IMG/VR virus record: IMGVR_UViG_3300037606_000477
Span: 1-32,238 of that record
From: a virus
Length of the DNA stretch: 32,238 nucleotides
Reading direction: 5' to 3' (one strand)
Part shown: positions 7,388 to 17,160 of the stretch, piece by piece
Numbering within the stretch: position 1 is the first letter of the stretch
Layout of the letters: the number at the start of each line of letters is the position of its first letter
Notes under the pieces: generated by a model
What the model was told of the DNA's origin: nothing
Seen by the model: only the letters and a program-made list of their open reading frames with translations
Database searches by the model: none
Made by a program: the position numbers and the translations under genes

Positions 7388-9112
7388 TTATCTGATACCA
7401 GACATTCTATTTTTTAATTCGATCATTACAAATTTACTCGGGTCTGGCATCCACATTGCTCCAAATCCGTAGATAAAGAATCCTTCTGCCATTAACTTAC
7501 TAGAGGCTACAATGTCAGAAGCTCTTTTAGAATTGTATCTACCATTCTCTCTACCCCAAACAATTGGATTTCTTTCAGGACGTACTAAGTACATATTACT
7601 TGACGCTTGCATTTCACCACCAACTGATTTTGTACCTTCAGGTAAAATTGAATTAGATGAAAATCTTTTGTCGGTTACATCCCAAACATACCCTGAATAA
7701 GTTGTGTGATCTTTACCACCTATATTAATTCCTCTTACTCTTACATCAGTGTATCCGTCTAGGTGATCTAAAGTTCTGTCTTCTGTTGCCATTAAGTTAC
7801 CTACTCCTGGAATATAAGCTTTTGCAAATTTAACTGGTGCTACAACTAAAGCGTCTAAAGATCCTGTAACAGGGTTTACAGGTAATATTCTATCGGAACC
7901 TAGTAACGGTGCAAGATTAATAATTTGTGCTTGTGCATGTTTAGCAATAATTGATTGAATGTTAGCATACAATTCAGAACCTGCTTCAATATTTAAGAAT
8001 GTATCTTCAACTCTTGAATCATTATACATGTAAACATAGTTTCTAACTTGAGCTGCGTCTGTTTCTGTAAATCCGCCTTTCCTGTTATACGTAAATATTT
8101 TTCCACGTCTCATTTGTTGCCAAGCTCCCTCGTTAAATTCTATAACTCCTTTTGAAGTTGAAACTTTAGCGGCTGGCATAAACATTAATGAACTATTAAA
8201 TCTCTCATTAAATGAACGGATTGTCAAAAGTTCTAAAATATCTGCTGCTGTTGTAATGCTTCCGCCTGACATTTTTTGAGCACTTACAATAGCTAAATTA
8301 GTATCTGAAATACCTGCTGCTTGCAACTCTGATAAATAAGCTTGAGTGTCTGCTGTTGTATAGCCAGAATTCAATTTTAATGAGTCTGCTTTTCCTGTAA
8401 ACCAATGTTCTGCTCCTTGTCCACTACCTAGCTTAAATTCACATTCCATGTAGTTTGTAGCGTCTGGTAAATGTGGAATACCTAATTTTTCAGAGTATTC
8501 TGTAATCATACTGTTCGAAGCTACTTGGTAGACAACATCTGATTTTAAGTAGTGTACTGGGTAAGCTAAGTTTTTGTCATTTTCAGAACCAACTAACGAT
8601 ACATAATGCTCATAACCACTACCAATGTAAGTTGGTTCTGGGCTTTCTGCTACCATTAAAAACATTCCAAATGCTTTATCTACTGTAAGTGTTTGAAAAG
8701 GTGATAGTTTTTTATTTAAAACTATTCGGAAACTAGTTCCATCAACACCTGCATATCCTTCAGGAGATTGGTCAGAGGTATCTTCTACAGTTCTAAAGCA
8801 GTTATCTGTTTCGATAGCCATTTTATACTTAAATCCTCCGTCTTGTCCGTTAACTGTCAATACAGCATTTGAACCTACTACTTTTTTGTAAAGAGAACTT
8901 GAAAATGAAGTTTTCTTCATTACTTGTTCGTCCCACTTGTTTTGTAACATAATCATGTTACGCATAGGATCTAGTTCCACAAAAGAGGATAGTAAGATAC
9001 TTGAATCTAAAAATCCTTGTTGGGCTTGTATCATATGCTCTCCTCTAACGGGTGCCACACTCATGCTTGAAATAGCAGCTCCGTTGATAGCTAAATTTTG
9101 ATTTGAAATCAT
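7388..9112 (-). CDS. Major capsid protein (probable), 574 aa
   Basis: Position after portal and scaffold and before neck genes, size, lack of enzymatic motifs and evenly mixed alpha/beta composition all point to the HK97-fold major capsid protein. Phrases such as 'SSFVELDPMRNMIMLQNKWDEQVMKKTSFSS' near the N-terminus and the compact C-terminus (FGAMWMPDPSKFVMIELKNR) fit capsid proteins of Bacteroidetes podoviruses and crAss-like phages. The gene is flanked by a hairpin at its 3' side and starts 9 nt after the scaffold stop. Codon use is less AT-extreme than in the early genes, as expected for a very abundant protein. Confidence 0.82.
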   Translation of the reverse strand: MISNQNLAINGAAISSMSVAPVRGEHMIQAQQGFLDSSILLSSFVELDPMRNMIMLQNKWDEQVMKKTSFSSSLYKKVVGSNAVLTVNGQDGGFKYKMAIETDNCFRTVEDTSDQSPEGYAGVDGTSFRIVLNKKLSPFQTLTVDKAFGMFLMVAESPEPTYIGSGYEHYVSLVGSENDKNLAYPVHYLKSDVVYQVASNSMITEYSEKLGIPHLPDATNYMECEFKLGSGQGAEHWFTGKADSLKLNSGYTTADTQAYLSELQAAGISDTNLAIVSAQKMSGGSITTAADILELLTIRSFNERFNSSLMFMPAAKVSTSKGVIEFNEGAWQQMRRGKIFTYNRKGGFTETDAAQVRNYVYMYNDSRVEDTFLNIEAGSELYANIQSIIAKHAQAQIINLAPLLGSDRILPVNPVTGSLDALVVAPVKFAKAYIPGVGNLMATEDRTLDHLDGYTDVRVRGINIGGKDHTTYSGYVWDVTDKRFSSNSILPEGTKSVGGEMQASSNMYLVRPERNPIVWGRENGRYNSKRASDIVASSKLMAEGFFIYGFGAMWMPDPSKFVMIELKNRMSGIR

Positions 9113-9121
9113 CTGCGTTGT

Positions 9122-10213
9122 TTATTTATTTGTATTTAGTATTTCTTGTGTATATTCTTCTAAAGATGAGCTACTTAATTTAGGAGCTCTAGTTTTATTC
9201 AAGTTCAACGTTAATAGTGGTTTAACTTTACCTTCTAACTTAGCTTCTAATACTTTTTTAGAGCTTATAAACTTTTTAAAACTGTCTGGGTTATTTAAGA
9301 AGTAATTTAATTCGGCAAACTTTTTTGGATCTTTTACCGCCTCAAAATATAATTTATCCGTGTTGGATATTTTATCTTCGTCTAATTTAGTTGCGTTGTC
9401 AACTAATTGTTTTTGAATGTTATCTGGTATATTCCATTCTTTATAAGTAGAGCTTAAATTCTTTCTTAGCTCCTTAATGTTTTGTTTTTCTGCTTCAACA
9501 CTTTCTAATTGACCAATTCTCTTAGCTTCTATAGCATCATTGTGTATGCTTAAATGTTGATCTAAAATGGTGTTGGCTTGGTTTTCTAATTCTCCATCTT
9601 CAACTAAAGCTGCAATTTGAGCTTGAATCACTTTTGGTTTTAAACCTCTTTGTTGTAAATCGTGTCCAACAATATTTATTTGTACTTGTTCGTCGTCAAT
9701 ATTAGTTTTAAGTTGAGTCAGTTGATCTATTGCAGTTACATTCTCTCTAATTAATTCTTGAATGTCTCCCCCTGATCTTCTTATTTCAATAAGCTTTTTA
9801 GTGGTTTCATCTAATCCATCAACAGATACGTACTTTTCTTTTTTCTGTTTCTCTTTCTCCTCTTTCCAACCTTCCAAAATCTGCTTGTAGCCTTCTTCTG
9901 TTAAGTCTGCGATTTGATCTAAGTAAACATCCTCCTCATCTACTGTAATTGTAAAATTATCTATAAAGCCGTCATCTATTAAAGACTTTAACCTTTTACT
10001 ATAATCAGAAGAAACTTTTGGTTTTTCCTCTTCTTTTGGTAGTTCCTGTTTAGGCGGTGTTGGTAAAACTTGTGCATTATCTATAACTTCTAAATCTGTT
10101 TTTACATCCTCCTTCTTTACTTCTGCTGGAGTTTGTGTTAGATTGTAATCGTTAAATATTTGAGCTACTAAATCAGAAGAAACTACTTCTGCTGTTGTGT
10201 TTGTGTTTTCCAT
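9122..10213 (-). CDS. Probable capsid scaffold/assembly protein, 363 aa
   Basis: A highly charged, almost entirely helical protein with Glu/Lys/Gln-rich heptads (for example about 75-120 and 180-270) and a Pro/Glu-rich linker near residue 60-80. It lies between portal and capsid genes, the classic scaffold position, and has a basic C-terminus (LNKTRAPKLSSSSLEEY) that could bind capsid. I start it at the ATG at 10213: the longer frame begins at a TTG at 10228 that lies inside the promoter -7 box (10226-10233), so those five codons are unlikely to be translated. Confidence 0.72.
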   Translation of the reverse strand: MENTNTTAEVVSSDLVAQIFNDYNLTQTPAEVKKEDVKTDLEVIDNAQVLPTPPKQELPKEEEKPKVSSDYSKRLKSLIDDGFIDNFTITVDEEDVYLDQIADLTEEGYKQILEGWKEEKEKQKKEKYVSVDGLDETTKKLIEIRRSGGDIQELIRENVTAIDQLTQLKTNIDDEQVQINIVGHDLQQRGLKPKVIQAQIAALVEDGELENQANTILDQHLSIHNDAIEAKRIGQLESVEAEKQNIKELRKNLSSTYKEWNIPDNIQKQLVDNATKLDEDKISNTDKLYFEAVKDPKKFAELNYFLNNPDSFKKFISSKKVLEAKLEGKVKPLLTLNLNKTRAPKLSSSSLEEYTQEILNTNK

Positions 10214-10225
10214 TTTTTCTTGGTA

Positions 10226-10256
10226 CAAAATTATTATTTTATTCTTTTATGTGCAA
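10226..10256 (-). promoter_or_regulatory. Bacteroidetes-type promoter for scaffold-capsid genes
   Basis: On the leftward strand: TTG (10254-10256), 20 nt, then TAATTTTG (10233-10226). Transcription would begin only ~10 nt before the ATG at 10213, giving a very short leader. The -33 region also has the TTGCAC form shared with several other promoters of this phage. Confidence 0.7.
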
Positions 10257-10279
10257 TTGTGTTAAAGTCGTTGTAGTGT

Positions 10280-10299
10280 TTGACAAAAATTTTTGTCAA
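10280..10299. promoter_or_regulatory. Perfect 20-bp palindrome upstream of the capsid promoter
   Basis: TTGACAAAAATTTTTGTCAA is a full 20-bp palindrome. It sits between the portal stop and the promoter at 10226-10256, centred about 24 bp before the -33 box start (roughly -70 from the expected start). That is a typical spot for a dimeric activator or repressor site. It could also fold as a stem after the portal gene, but no U tract follows on the leftward strand. Confidence 0.6.
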
Positions 10300-10314
10300 T
10301 TACATTTTTTGTTT

Positions 10315-13104
10315 TTAGTTTTTATTTGTAGTTGCTATTTGTAAATCAATTTGTTTCATTGCACCTCTTTGTTCTATCTCCTGTCTCTTAATTTTTAACT
10401 TCTCTGATTCTATTCTCTTACTTGTATCATCCATATCCATCTTTCTAGATATTTCTTCTTGTTTCATTTGCATGTCAGCTACGTGTACTTCTCTTTTAAA
10501 GTTTGATTCATAAGCCTTTGTAATGTCAGCTATGTTATCCTCTTTAGTTGATGCGGTATCTCTTCCTATCGCCGTTAAGTATGCTTCTTTATACTGCCAT
10601 TCCCCTTTTATGTTAGCTAACTCTACCTCATGTGCTTGTAGATCTTCTCTACCTTCTCTAACAGACTCTAATTGTTTAGTTAATTGACTATCTTCAAATT
10701 CTCTTTGTTGTTGTTGATTTGCTTGAGTTCTTGCTCGCATGTCTCTTCCATATTGTCTTAAATTTAAAACTATAGGATTTGTAAATATATCTACTAAGTC
10801 TCCAAAATCTTTTTGTATGGTGTTGTCATTTAATAACATTTGTTGAAGTCCTTTCACAACCGCCCTATCTTTAGAAGTAGATGCAGGCATAACCGAAATT
10901 CTTCTTAAAGGAAAGTAGTCAGGATCTTCAGATAATATGTCTATAAAGTTATTTGTCCCATCACTATTCTTAACCATTCTATTCGAGGACTTCCCATTAA
11001 CTTCACACTGTTGTGCAATAGCTATATGCAACTCATTAGACTTAGATTTTGAAGTATTAAACTCGTCAATAATATTTGACATTAGAGCGTAACTTGCTGT
11101 TGCTTGTTGACTTACCCCTTCTGCTGTTTCGTACTTTGTGGGGGAGCCTATCATTTGAGGCGTGATACCTACTTGTTGAAAACCTTGCTGTTTGAAATAT
11201 TCAGCCATTTGTTGTCTGTACTGAACTTGTGATGCAAAAACAACTTCGTTTCTTTGGAATATATTTGGATAGACAGAGCTACCTTGTATGTTACTTCTTG
11301 ATGGATCAAGTGGTAATAACTTGGTTGATTTAATTGTATTCATTATAGAAAATAAAGCTTCCTCAGTTGTTTCGTCTTTATATTCTGCGGGCAGTGTATT
11401 AATATCTATTGAGTAGAATGTACCTGGTTCATCTGCTAAAAGTTCGCCAATTTGATTCAAACAGATGTTGTGCAACTGTTGATATGGAAATGCTTTTGTT
11501 ATTGCTGACTTTCCAATAAGCCCTCCTACAGGGTGTTTTACTTGGTAAATATTACTATCTCCTGGAATTTGTTGTTCTAATGGATCACCCCCTAAAATTA
11601 AATCTTCATCCATTATTATGGAATTATTAGATTTGATTACAACCATGTAACGTGAATGTGGTTTATAGTGCCATGTTAAAGTATTCACATGTTCCACTAA
11701 AGTATCCTCTTTTAAAGACTTTTGTAGTTCTTGTAAAGATATTGTTTTCTTAACTTTAATTTCGTTTTCCTTAATAAACTCCTTCATTAAGTCTTCCGTA
11801 ACTGTTTCTACATCTATAGCTCCAACTTCATTTTCGTATATTAAAACTCCGAATTTTTCCATTGAAGTCCAGTAAACCTCCATAACTTCTACAGTTGCAT
11901 TACTAACTTGTATATCACTTCTCAGCTCTTGGCTAAATCCTCTACCTGTAGCATTAAAATCTGTACCTGCTCTTGGCATCCAATCGTTTACAACTGTGCC
12001 GTCTTCTTGTTTGGTGTATCCTATTGGTGCTCCTAAAGCACTTTCCATTTGTAAATTTAAATTGTGATCTAAATAATTATGGAAGGGCATTATTAAATTC
12101 TCTGCAAAAGGTGCAACACCACCTGCTCCGAAAGGCGTTATTCCAGATTTATATTCAGAACCTTGTCCCCAAAAATCTCCAATTTTTTCTTGTTGCTTTT
12201 GATTCATCATATAGCCGTACTTAGATAGAGTATCACTAACTGACATCTCTGTAAGTCTACCTATAAATTCTGCATCTTGTGGGTATTTAGTATTTGAGTA
12301 TTCTGAAAAGAAAACTTCCTCTACTTGCCAATCTTCTATGTCGTAGTAATCATATCCAACTCTGTAGTGTCTAAACCATCTACCTGTTAAAATATAATCA
12401 ACAAGACTGTTTTTATCGGCTTCCTCTAAATGAAACTTTTCTTTATCTGCCGTTAGTACATTACTAGCCCACTCTGTTGCAATAATCTTAAAATTCTTCG
12501 ATAAATCTTTCTCAATTTGTTCAGGTGTTAAGCTTTTTACTTCTGCATCTAATTGCGCCAAATATTGTTGTTTCTCTTCTTCCGATTGAAACTCTTGTTG
12601 GTTGGGGTTTATACCCCTCATTATAAGAAGCTTGTCTATACTCCGTTTGAATATAGCTTTAGCGTATTGATTTAACCTCTCAGTCTTTTCTCGGATAAAA
12701 TCGTTTGTGTAATATTCATCAATTGATTGTACTCTATACTGACTATCCATTTCTCCAAAAACACTTTTTATAGCATTGGAAATAATACCAAGAAAATCAA
12801 AGTGTTTTAAATGTGTTGGAGCACCTACATCAGAGGTTAAAGTTTTATAAGCTTGAGTTGCTTCGTTTGTACTTAAAGTACTCTCTATGTCTACAGAGCG
12901 ATATACAAACTCTCCCTCTGTCATTTTTCTTATATCAGAAAACACAGAATTTCTTCTTCTTTGTCTAGTTGCTTCAAAGTATAGAAAATCCGCATTAGCT
13001 TGCAACCAAGCGGGGGTCTTCTTACTTTTTGGAAGTGTCTGTACAGGAAGCATCCTTTGTGTGGCACCTCCATTGATTTTATTTAGTACGTTATATTCTT
13101 GCAA
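10315..13104 (-). CDS. Portal protein (probable), 929 aa
   Basis: Directly follows the large terminase in the leftward operon. The middle contains 'ILTGRWFRHYRVGYDYYDIEDW' and 'VEEVFFSEYSNTKYPQDAEFIGR', a pattern (membrane-crown-like helix, then beta strands giving 'P..v.ydp......da.fi') typical of portal proteins of large Bacteroidetes phages. The final ~150 residues are a Gln/Glu/Lys-rich coiled coil (QQQQREFEDSQLTKQLESV...), as in long-barrel portals. At 929 aa it is long for a portal but not exceptional in this group. Its own promoter lies at 13125-13155. The neighbours (terminase before, scaffold and MCP after) strongly support the call. Confidence 0.85.
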   Translation of the reverse strand: MQEYNVLNKINGGATQRMLPVQTLPKSKKTPAWLQANADFLYFEATRQRRRNSVFSDIRKMTEGEFVYRSVDIESTLSTNEATQAYKTLTSDVGAPTHLKHFDFLGIISNAIKSVFGEMDSQYRVQSIDEYYTNDFIREKTERLNQYAKAIFKRSIDKLLIMRGINPNQQEFQSEEEKQQYLAQLDAEVKSLTPEQIEKDLSKNFKIIATEWASNVLTADKEKFHLEEADKNSLVDYILTGRWFRHYRVGYDYYDIEDWQVEEVFFSEYSNTKYPQDAEFIGRLTEMSVSDTLSKYGYMMNQKQQEKIGDFWGQGSEYKSGITPFGAGGVAPFAENLIMPFHNYLDHNLNLQMESALGAPIGYTKQEDGTVVNDWMPRAGTDFNATGRGFSQELRSDIQVSNATVEVMEVYWTSMEKFGVLIYENEVGAIDVETVTEDLMKEFIKENEIKVKKTISLQELQKSLKEDTLVEHVNTLTWHYKPHSRYMVVIKSNNSIIMDEDLILGGDPLEQQIPGDSNIYQVKHPVGGLIGKSAITKAFPYQQLHNICLNQIGELLADEPGTFYSIDINTLPAEYKDETTEEALFSIMNTIKSTKLLPLDPSRSNIQGSSVYPNIFQRNEVVFASQVQYRQQMAEYFKQQGFQQVGITPQMIGSPTKYETAEGVSQQATASYALMSNIIDEFNTSKSKSNELHIAIAQQCEVNGKSSNRMVKNSDGTNNFIDILSEDPDYFPLRRISVMPASTSKDRAVVKGLQQMLLNDNTIQKDFGDLVDIFTNPIVLNLRQYGRDMRARTQANQQQQREFEDSQLTKQLESVREGREDLQAHEVELANIKGEWQYKEAYLTAIGRDTASTKEDNIADITKAYESNFKREVHVADMQMKQEEISRKMDMDDTSKRIESEKLKIKRQEIEQRGAMKQIDLQIATTNKN

Positions 13105-13124
13105 AATAGTTTTCTTTTAATTTG

Positions 13125-13155
13125 CAAATTTAAAATTTTTATTGTATATGTGCAA
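13125..13155 (-). promoter_or_regulatory. Bacteroidetes-type promoter for the portal gene
   Basis: Leftward TTG (13155-13153), 20 nt, TAAATTTG (13132-13125), located between terminase and portal. The -33 region is again TTTGCACAT. It gives a leader of about 15-20 nt. Confidence 0.7.
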
Positions 13156-13177
13156 ATCTGTTAAATTGGTTGTAAGA

Positions 13178-15832
13178 TTATCTCCTTTTTTGAAAGAAAG
13201 ATCTCCTATTATTTTGTGTAAAGAATTGTAGTTTTTTCTCAGTTTTTACTACTTCTGGTTCGTGTTTTTTTTCTTGTTTCCTTTTATAATTTTCTGGTAT
13301 CCAGAATTGTGCGTGTCTTAAATAGTGGGCATAACCGTAGCATCCCATTGCACTAGTTATACGATCCACATTTAAATTGTCTGACCAGTTAATAATTTCC
13401 TCAAGTAGTCCTAGGTCATCAATTAACTGTACACCTTTCATAAGTTTGATGCTCCCATCTTCTTGTTCTATTTCATGTACTTCATTACACTCTTCAACAA
13501 ATAGGTCAAAAAGAAACTTTTTAGATGTCGTTGGATTCCATCCAGTTTTTCTTTTATTGTTATTTGGGATATTAAAACTTGAAGAAAAATCTAAGCTAGG
13601 TGCTAAATATTTATCTGCTAGTTGTCGTCTTTCTAAAAAGTCTTTTATCCCATAGTTAAAGTTTTCCCCAAAACAAGTTGTTTCTAAGTTGTAAGCTTCC
13701 ATTAGTAGTTGCCACTTCTCCCAAACAGTTGAGTGATTTTCTGGTCTAAATGATATTGAAGCCACAATTCTCTTTGAAAATATATCTCCTAACACTTCAT
13801 TCTTTTTAACATAGAATGTAGAGACAGAAGATGTTGCAGCATCATCAGATGCATAATCATCAAAACCAGCAGTGTACATACCCCAAGGTGGTTTTGTTTC
13901 TGGTATATCCTCAAATATGAGAAATGGTGCGTCTATTATCCCACCTCTATGTGGAAACGGAGCTAATTCTTTATTGGATTTATTTGCTCTTATTTTTCCT
14001 TCACTGTCTCTAAACACATCCATCCTCCTATCCCATAAACCTGTTTCTAGTAAGTAAGCCTTGTGTGCCTTTGCTTCATTTACTGGGAATCTGTTTCTTG
14101 TTCCAGATTGTGTTATCTCTGATGGCTTCAGTGGTGCGTATATAGTTGTCTTGTGTAACTTTATCTTATCTTTAGATACCGCTTCTCTCTCTGCTCGTAT
14201 TTTTTCGTTGGCTTTTTCCCAATCAGTTACTTTGATTTTTATTTTCCTAAGAGACTCACTTTCAGGTTTTCCTAAATAGTCTGCTAATGTGCTTTCCACT
14301 TTAGGCATATCCACCCTGCATTGACCTGGAATAAATGTACCAAAAGGTTTTAATTTATCTTCTTCCCAAGTTATGTGTTCTGGAGCTATACCTCTCTCAA
14401 GTATATCCCATCTCATTGGTAATATTTCATAGGTTTCAGGGTCTAGTAGTGCTTTTATACCGTCAGATGATAACTCTTCTGTTCCTGCTGTTCCTGTTAA
14501 CATTCCGAAACATCGTATTGTTCCGTCATCCCCTACCATTGCGGGTATTACCCCTTCTAAAGATTCTAAAAAAGTACTTTTTAAACATTCATCATAAACT
14601 AAAACATCGGGGGTAAAACCAGCAAATATTTCTTTATTGTTCCCTGAATCTGTATTTATAATATTTAAAGTTGATAATAATATTGTTTTATTTCCTTTAG
14701 TTTTAATACCTAATTCAACTTTTTTATCCCAGTCATTGGTTACATTATACACTTTAAATGCAGGATTTTTATTCAGGTTATCTAGTTTAAAGTTTTTAGC
14801 TAATTGTCCTAAATCTTTTGCGGATGCCCCTGCGCAAAGTAATGTTTCTTTACCTATCGTGGCGGAATAGCCAAGTAGACTAGCCTCCCCTGTACTTTTT
14901 GCAACACGACGGCTTGCCCCAATGAATAGAAATTTTATACTTTCCATTTCTTGTATCGCCCTATTTTCAAACAACATCCAATCACTATCTCTAAGTGGAG
15001 GATTCATTTTAAAATCTTTTGAAACATATTTTTTTTGAACCTCGTTCCATACCTTTCTTGGAATAGAGGCTACAAAAATGTTCATGTGATAGTAAGCCCA
15101 CCCCGATATATATACTCCGTCTATTTCAATTCCATTTTCGAGTTTTTTAAATTCGTCCACATAAAATTGTAGTGTCTCTTTTGTTTGCTCAAAATAGTGT
15201 AGATTTATATCCCATTTAGGTACATTATCCATGTATATTAACATCTCGTTATTTGGAGGTGTCGTAAAATCTATCTCTTTATACTCTAACTCTTTTAGTA
15301 TTACTTCTGAATATTCAGGGAGCTCTATAAGAATTTTATGCATTGATAGAGGTGCTTTTGCATCTGACAAAAATTCAACAGCATTTAAATTTTCATCCCC
15401 AAACTTAATATCCAGAGATTCTACAGCATCGTCAATAGCATTGTACTTTTTTTGAAGAGTGTTATGGAAATCCATCTCCTCTAATTTTAAATCGTTTGTG
15501 GATATTTCGTCTAAAGAAAAACCGTTAATATAAGTATCAATTCTGTCCATGTGGGTGTTGATAACTTTATTAACGTGCGCCACATACTTTTTAAATTGTG
15601 GCAGTCTGTGATGTTGGTTTGCTTTTTTGGAAAAAAATTTTAATCGGTCTATAAGAATAAGTACAGATTGGTCTTGCACCATAAACTCTTCTTTCTTTGG
15701 GTTTATTACTTTTCCGTTCTCTAATATTGTTATTTTACCAAGAATTGTCCAATCATTATCTTTAATATATTTTTCGGTCTTTAAAAGTGTACTAATATAC
15801 TTTTTAATATATTCCTCTACATATTGGCTCAT
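13178..15832 (-). CDS. terL: Terminase large subunit, 884 aa
   Basis: DNA-packaging motor. Walker A is at 305-314 (GASRRVAKST), Walker B with the catalytic Glu at 410-415 (VLVYDE), and a coupling motif at ~445-451 (LTGTAGT). The C-terminal RNase H-like nuclease shows GFDDYASDD (657-664), FGENFNYG (721-728) and NVDRITSAM (821-829), supplying the acidic metal ligands. About 300 residues precede Walker A, longer than in most terminases, with helical and coiled segments. The gene begins 2 nt after the homing-endonuclease stop and has no promoter of the phage consensus directly in front, so it probably shares the transcript of that gene. Confidence 0.95.
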   Translation of the reverse strand: MSQYVEEYIKKYISTLLKTEKYIKDNDWTILGKITILENGKVINPKKEEFMVQDQSVLILIDRLKFFSKKANQHHRLPQFKKYVAHVNKVINTHMDRIDTYINGFSLDEISTNDLKLEEMDFHNTLQKKYNAIDDAVESLDIKFGDENLNAVEFLSDAKAPLSMHKILIELPEYSEVILKELEYKEIDFTTPPNNEMLIYMDNVPKWDINLHYFEQTKETLQFYVDEFKKLENGIEIDGVYISGWAYYHMNIFVASIPRKVWNEVQKKYVSKDFKMNPPLRDSDWMLFENRAIQEMESIKFLFIGASRRVAKSTGEASLLGYSATIGKETLLCAGASAKDLGQLAKNFKLDNLNKNPAFKVYNVTNDWDKKVELGIKTKGNKTILLSTLNIINTDSGNNKEIFAGFTPDVLVYDECLKSTFLESLEGVIPAMVGDDGTIRCFGMLTGTAGTEELSSDGIKALLDPETYEILPMRWDILERGIAPEHITWEEDKLKPFGTFIPGQCRVDMPKVESTLADYLGKPESESLRKIKIKVTDWEKANEKIRAEREAVSKDKIKLHKTTIYAPLKPSEITQSGTRNRFPVNEAKAHKAYLLETGLWDRRMDVFRDSEGKIRANKSNKELAPFPHRGGIIDAPFLIFEDIPETKPPWGMYTAGFDDYASDDAATSSVSTFYVKKNEVLGDIFSKRIVASISFRPENHSTVWEKWQLLMEAYNLETTCFGENFNYGIKDFLERRQLADKYLAPSLDFSSSFNIPNNNKRKTGWNPTTSKKFLFDLFVEECNEVHEIEQEDGSIKLMKGVQLIDDLGLLEEIINWSDNLNVDRITSAMGCYGYAHYLRHAQFWIPENYKRKQEKKHEPEVVKTEKKLQFFTQNNRRSFFQKRR

Positions 15833-15834
15833 AT

Positions 15835-17028
15835 TTATGTTATTTGTTTTATTGGTAATTTCCTATTGTAACACTCTTGATTACCTGAAAACTTTAATTT
15901 TGGGACATACTTATACTCCCTATTCTCTATTTTTAAATCTTCCTCTTTTTTTGAAGCTTTTCTTCCATCATCAAACACAAAACATTTAATAATTTTATAA
16001 TTGTAAGGTATTACACTTTTATTAGGAAACCTATTCTTAATTGTTGTGAAAGTCTTCCCTATTTTGTAAAACTCTTCTTCATCGTTCCAACACTTTATCA
16101 AATAAACTTTAAAACTGTCAAAGTTTTTATATTTTTTAGCACCTTTTATCCAATCACTATATTTCCAACCAGTGTTACTTTCTAAAACTCGTAAATCACC
16201 ACACTTCTTACACCCACTTCCACTTAAGTGTATATTTGGTTTTTGTTTGAAAATACCGTGGTTATCTATTTTACACTCTATCTCTACTTCACTATTACTT
16301 TTTACGTAAATTGTTTGAGAGTAGTCATAAAAGTTGCTATGTACTTTATTAGCTTTTTCAATAAATTGATCGGTTGTCATAATTCTACTCTGAGACTTTA
16401 ACGCATTTCCACAAGATGGGCATCTACTACCTTTTAAGAAATTATTTACATCTTTAGTAAAATCACCATGTATTCTACATGTAACTGTTATTTTTGTTTT
16501 TGAATCAGTATATAAGGTTTTACTGTAATCATATCTATCTCCGTGTTTATCTATAAATTTTTGTAATTGTATAGAGTGGTCTTTTTTTAGATTGTTTCTC
16601 CTAACTATTTCTCCGCATTCAGAGCAACCACATGTTCTTAAGTGTACTTCAGGTGTAATATTAATTTCACCATGTGTTTTACATGAAATTTTTACCTTAG
16701 TAAATTTATTGATAAAAACAACACTAGAATAGTCATATTTATCTTTGTGTTTTAATATAGACTTATTTAAAAAATCAAAATATGTTAATGAATTACATAT
16801 CCCAGTCTTTTTACTTCCGCATTTTCTACATCCTCTACCACTTAAATGTGAATTTGGAGTTTGCTCAAATCTATGTTTTAATTTATTACAGGTTATAAAC
16901 ACTTTATCCGAATCCTTTACATAAACCACTTCACTATAATCGTACTTATCCCCATGTATGGCTGTTGCGTCTCTTATGAATTCCTCTCGTGTTTTCTTCT
17001 TTCCCATATTAATTATATTTTTTGACAT
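15835..17028 (-). CDS. Homing-type endonuclease: four zinc-ribbon-like repeats plus GIY-YIG domain
   Basis: 397 aa. Four ~65-residue repeats each read H-G-[DN]-x-YDYS-x-V-x-Y...V-x-I-x-C...HG-x-F-x-x-x-P-x-x-H-L-x-x-x-x-C-x-x-CG. The CxxC ends are at GRGCRKCG, TCGCSECG, GSRCPSCG and GSGCKKCG. These DNA-reading repeats are common in free-standing phage nucleases. The C-terminal ~100 residues (VYLIKCWNDEEEFYKIGKTF...IKNRF) look like a GIY-YIG/T5orf172-type nuclease. A second possible start is the ATG at 17007. It lies between a terminator (17161-17195) and terL, the kind of site such mobile genes invade. Which site it cuts is unknown. Confidence 0.85.
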   Translation of the reverse strand: MSKNIINMGKKKTREEFIRDATAIHGDKYDYSEVVYVKDSDKVFITCNKLKHRFEQTPNSHLSGRGCRKCGSKKTGICNSLTYFDFLNKSILKHKDKYDYSSVVFINKFTKVKISCKTHGEINITPEVHLRTCGCSECGEIVRRNNLKKDHSIQLQKFIDKHGDRYDYSKTLYTDSKTKITVTCRIHGDFTKDVNNFLKGSRCPSCGNALKSQSRIMTTDQFIEKANKVHSNFYDYSQTIYVKSNSEVEIECKIDNHGIFKQKPNIHLSGSGCKKCGDLRVLESNTGWKYSDWIKGAKKYKNFDSFKVYLIKCWNDEEEFYKIGKTFTTIKNRFPNKSVIPYNYKIIKCFVFDDGRKASKKEEDLKIENREYKYVPKLKFSGNQECYNRKLPIKQIT

Positions 17029-17160
17029 ACTCCCATAGCTAAAGCAAATGGGATTCTTGAAAACGCTTAAACTATTGCCTTACGTTACCTCCAAAGGAAG
17101 ATGCCCCTTCCAAATATCTGTTCGTTTAAAGCCCCAAGTGATAGGGTGTTCTTGAACGAG
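17029..17160 (-). other. Non-coding leader of the homing endonuclease gene
   Basis: About 130 bp without a convincing gene on either strand. Two short hairpins are visible: GGAAG/CTTCC around 17096-17111, and TCCCAT/ATGGGA around 17032-17055. The octamer TTCTTGAA occurs twice (about 17052 and 17147). The only -7-like sequence is GATATTTG at 17118-17111, which lacks a properly spaced TTG. It is probably DNA carried with the mobile gene; I do not see a group I intron core. Confidence 0.4.

Noticed and set aside
7388-9112. Frameshift or broken gene in the virion block
   Set aside because: Portal, scaffold, capsid and tail frames are continuous with sensible starts and stops; no split domains were seen.
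14335-14616. Rightward Leu-rich 'membrane protein' ORF opposite terL
   Set aside because: It is the antisense of the conserved terminase ATPase region; its hydrophobicity comes from reading Lys/Glu codons backwards.
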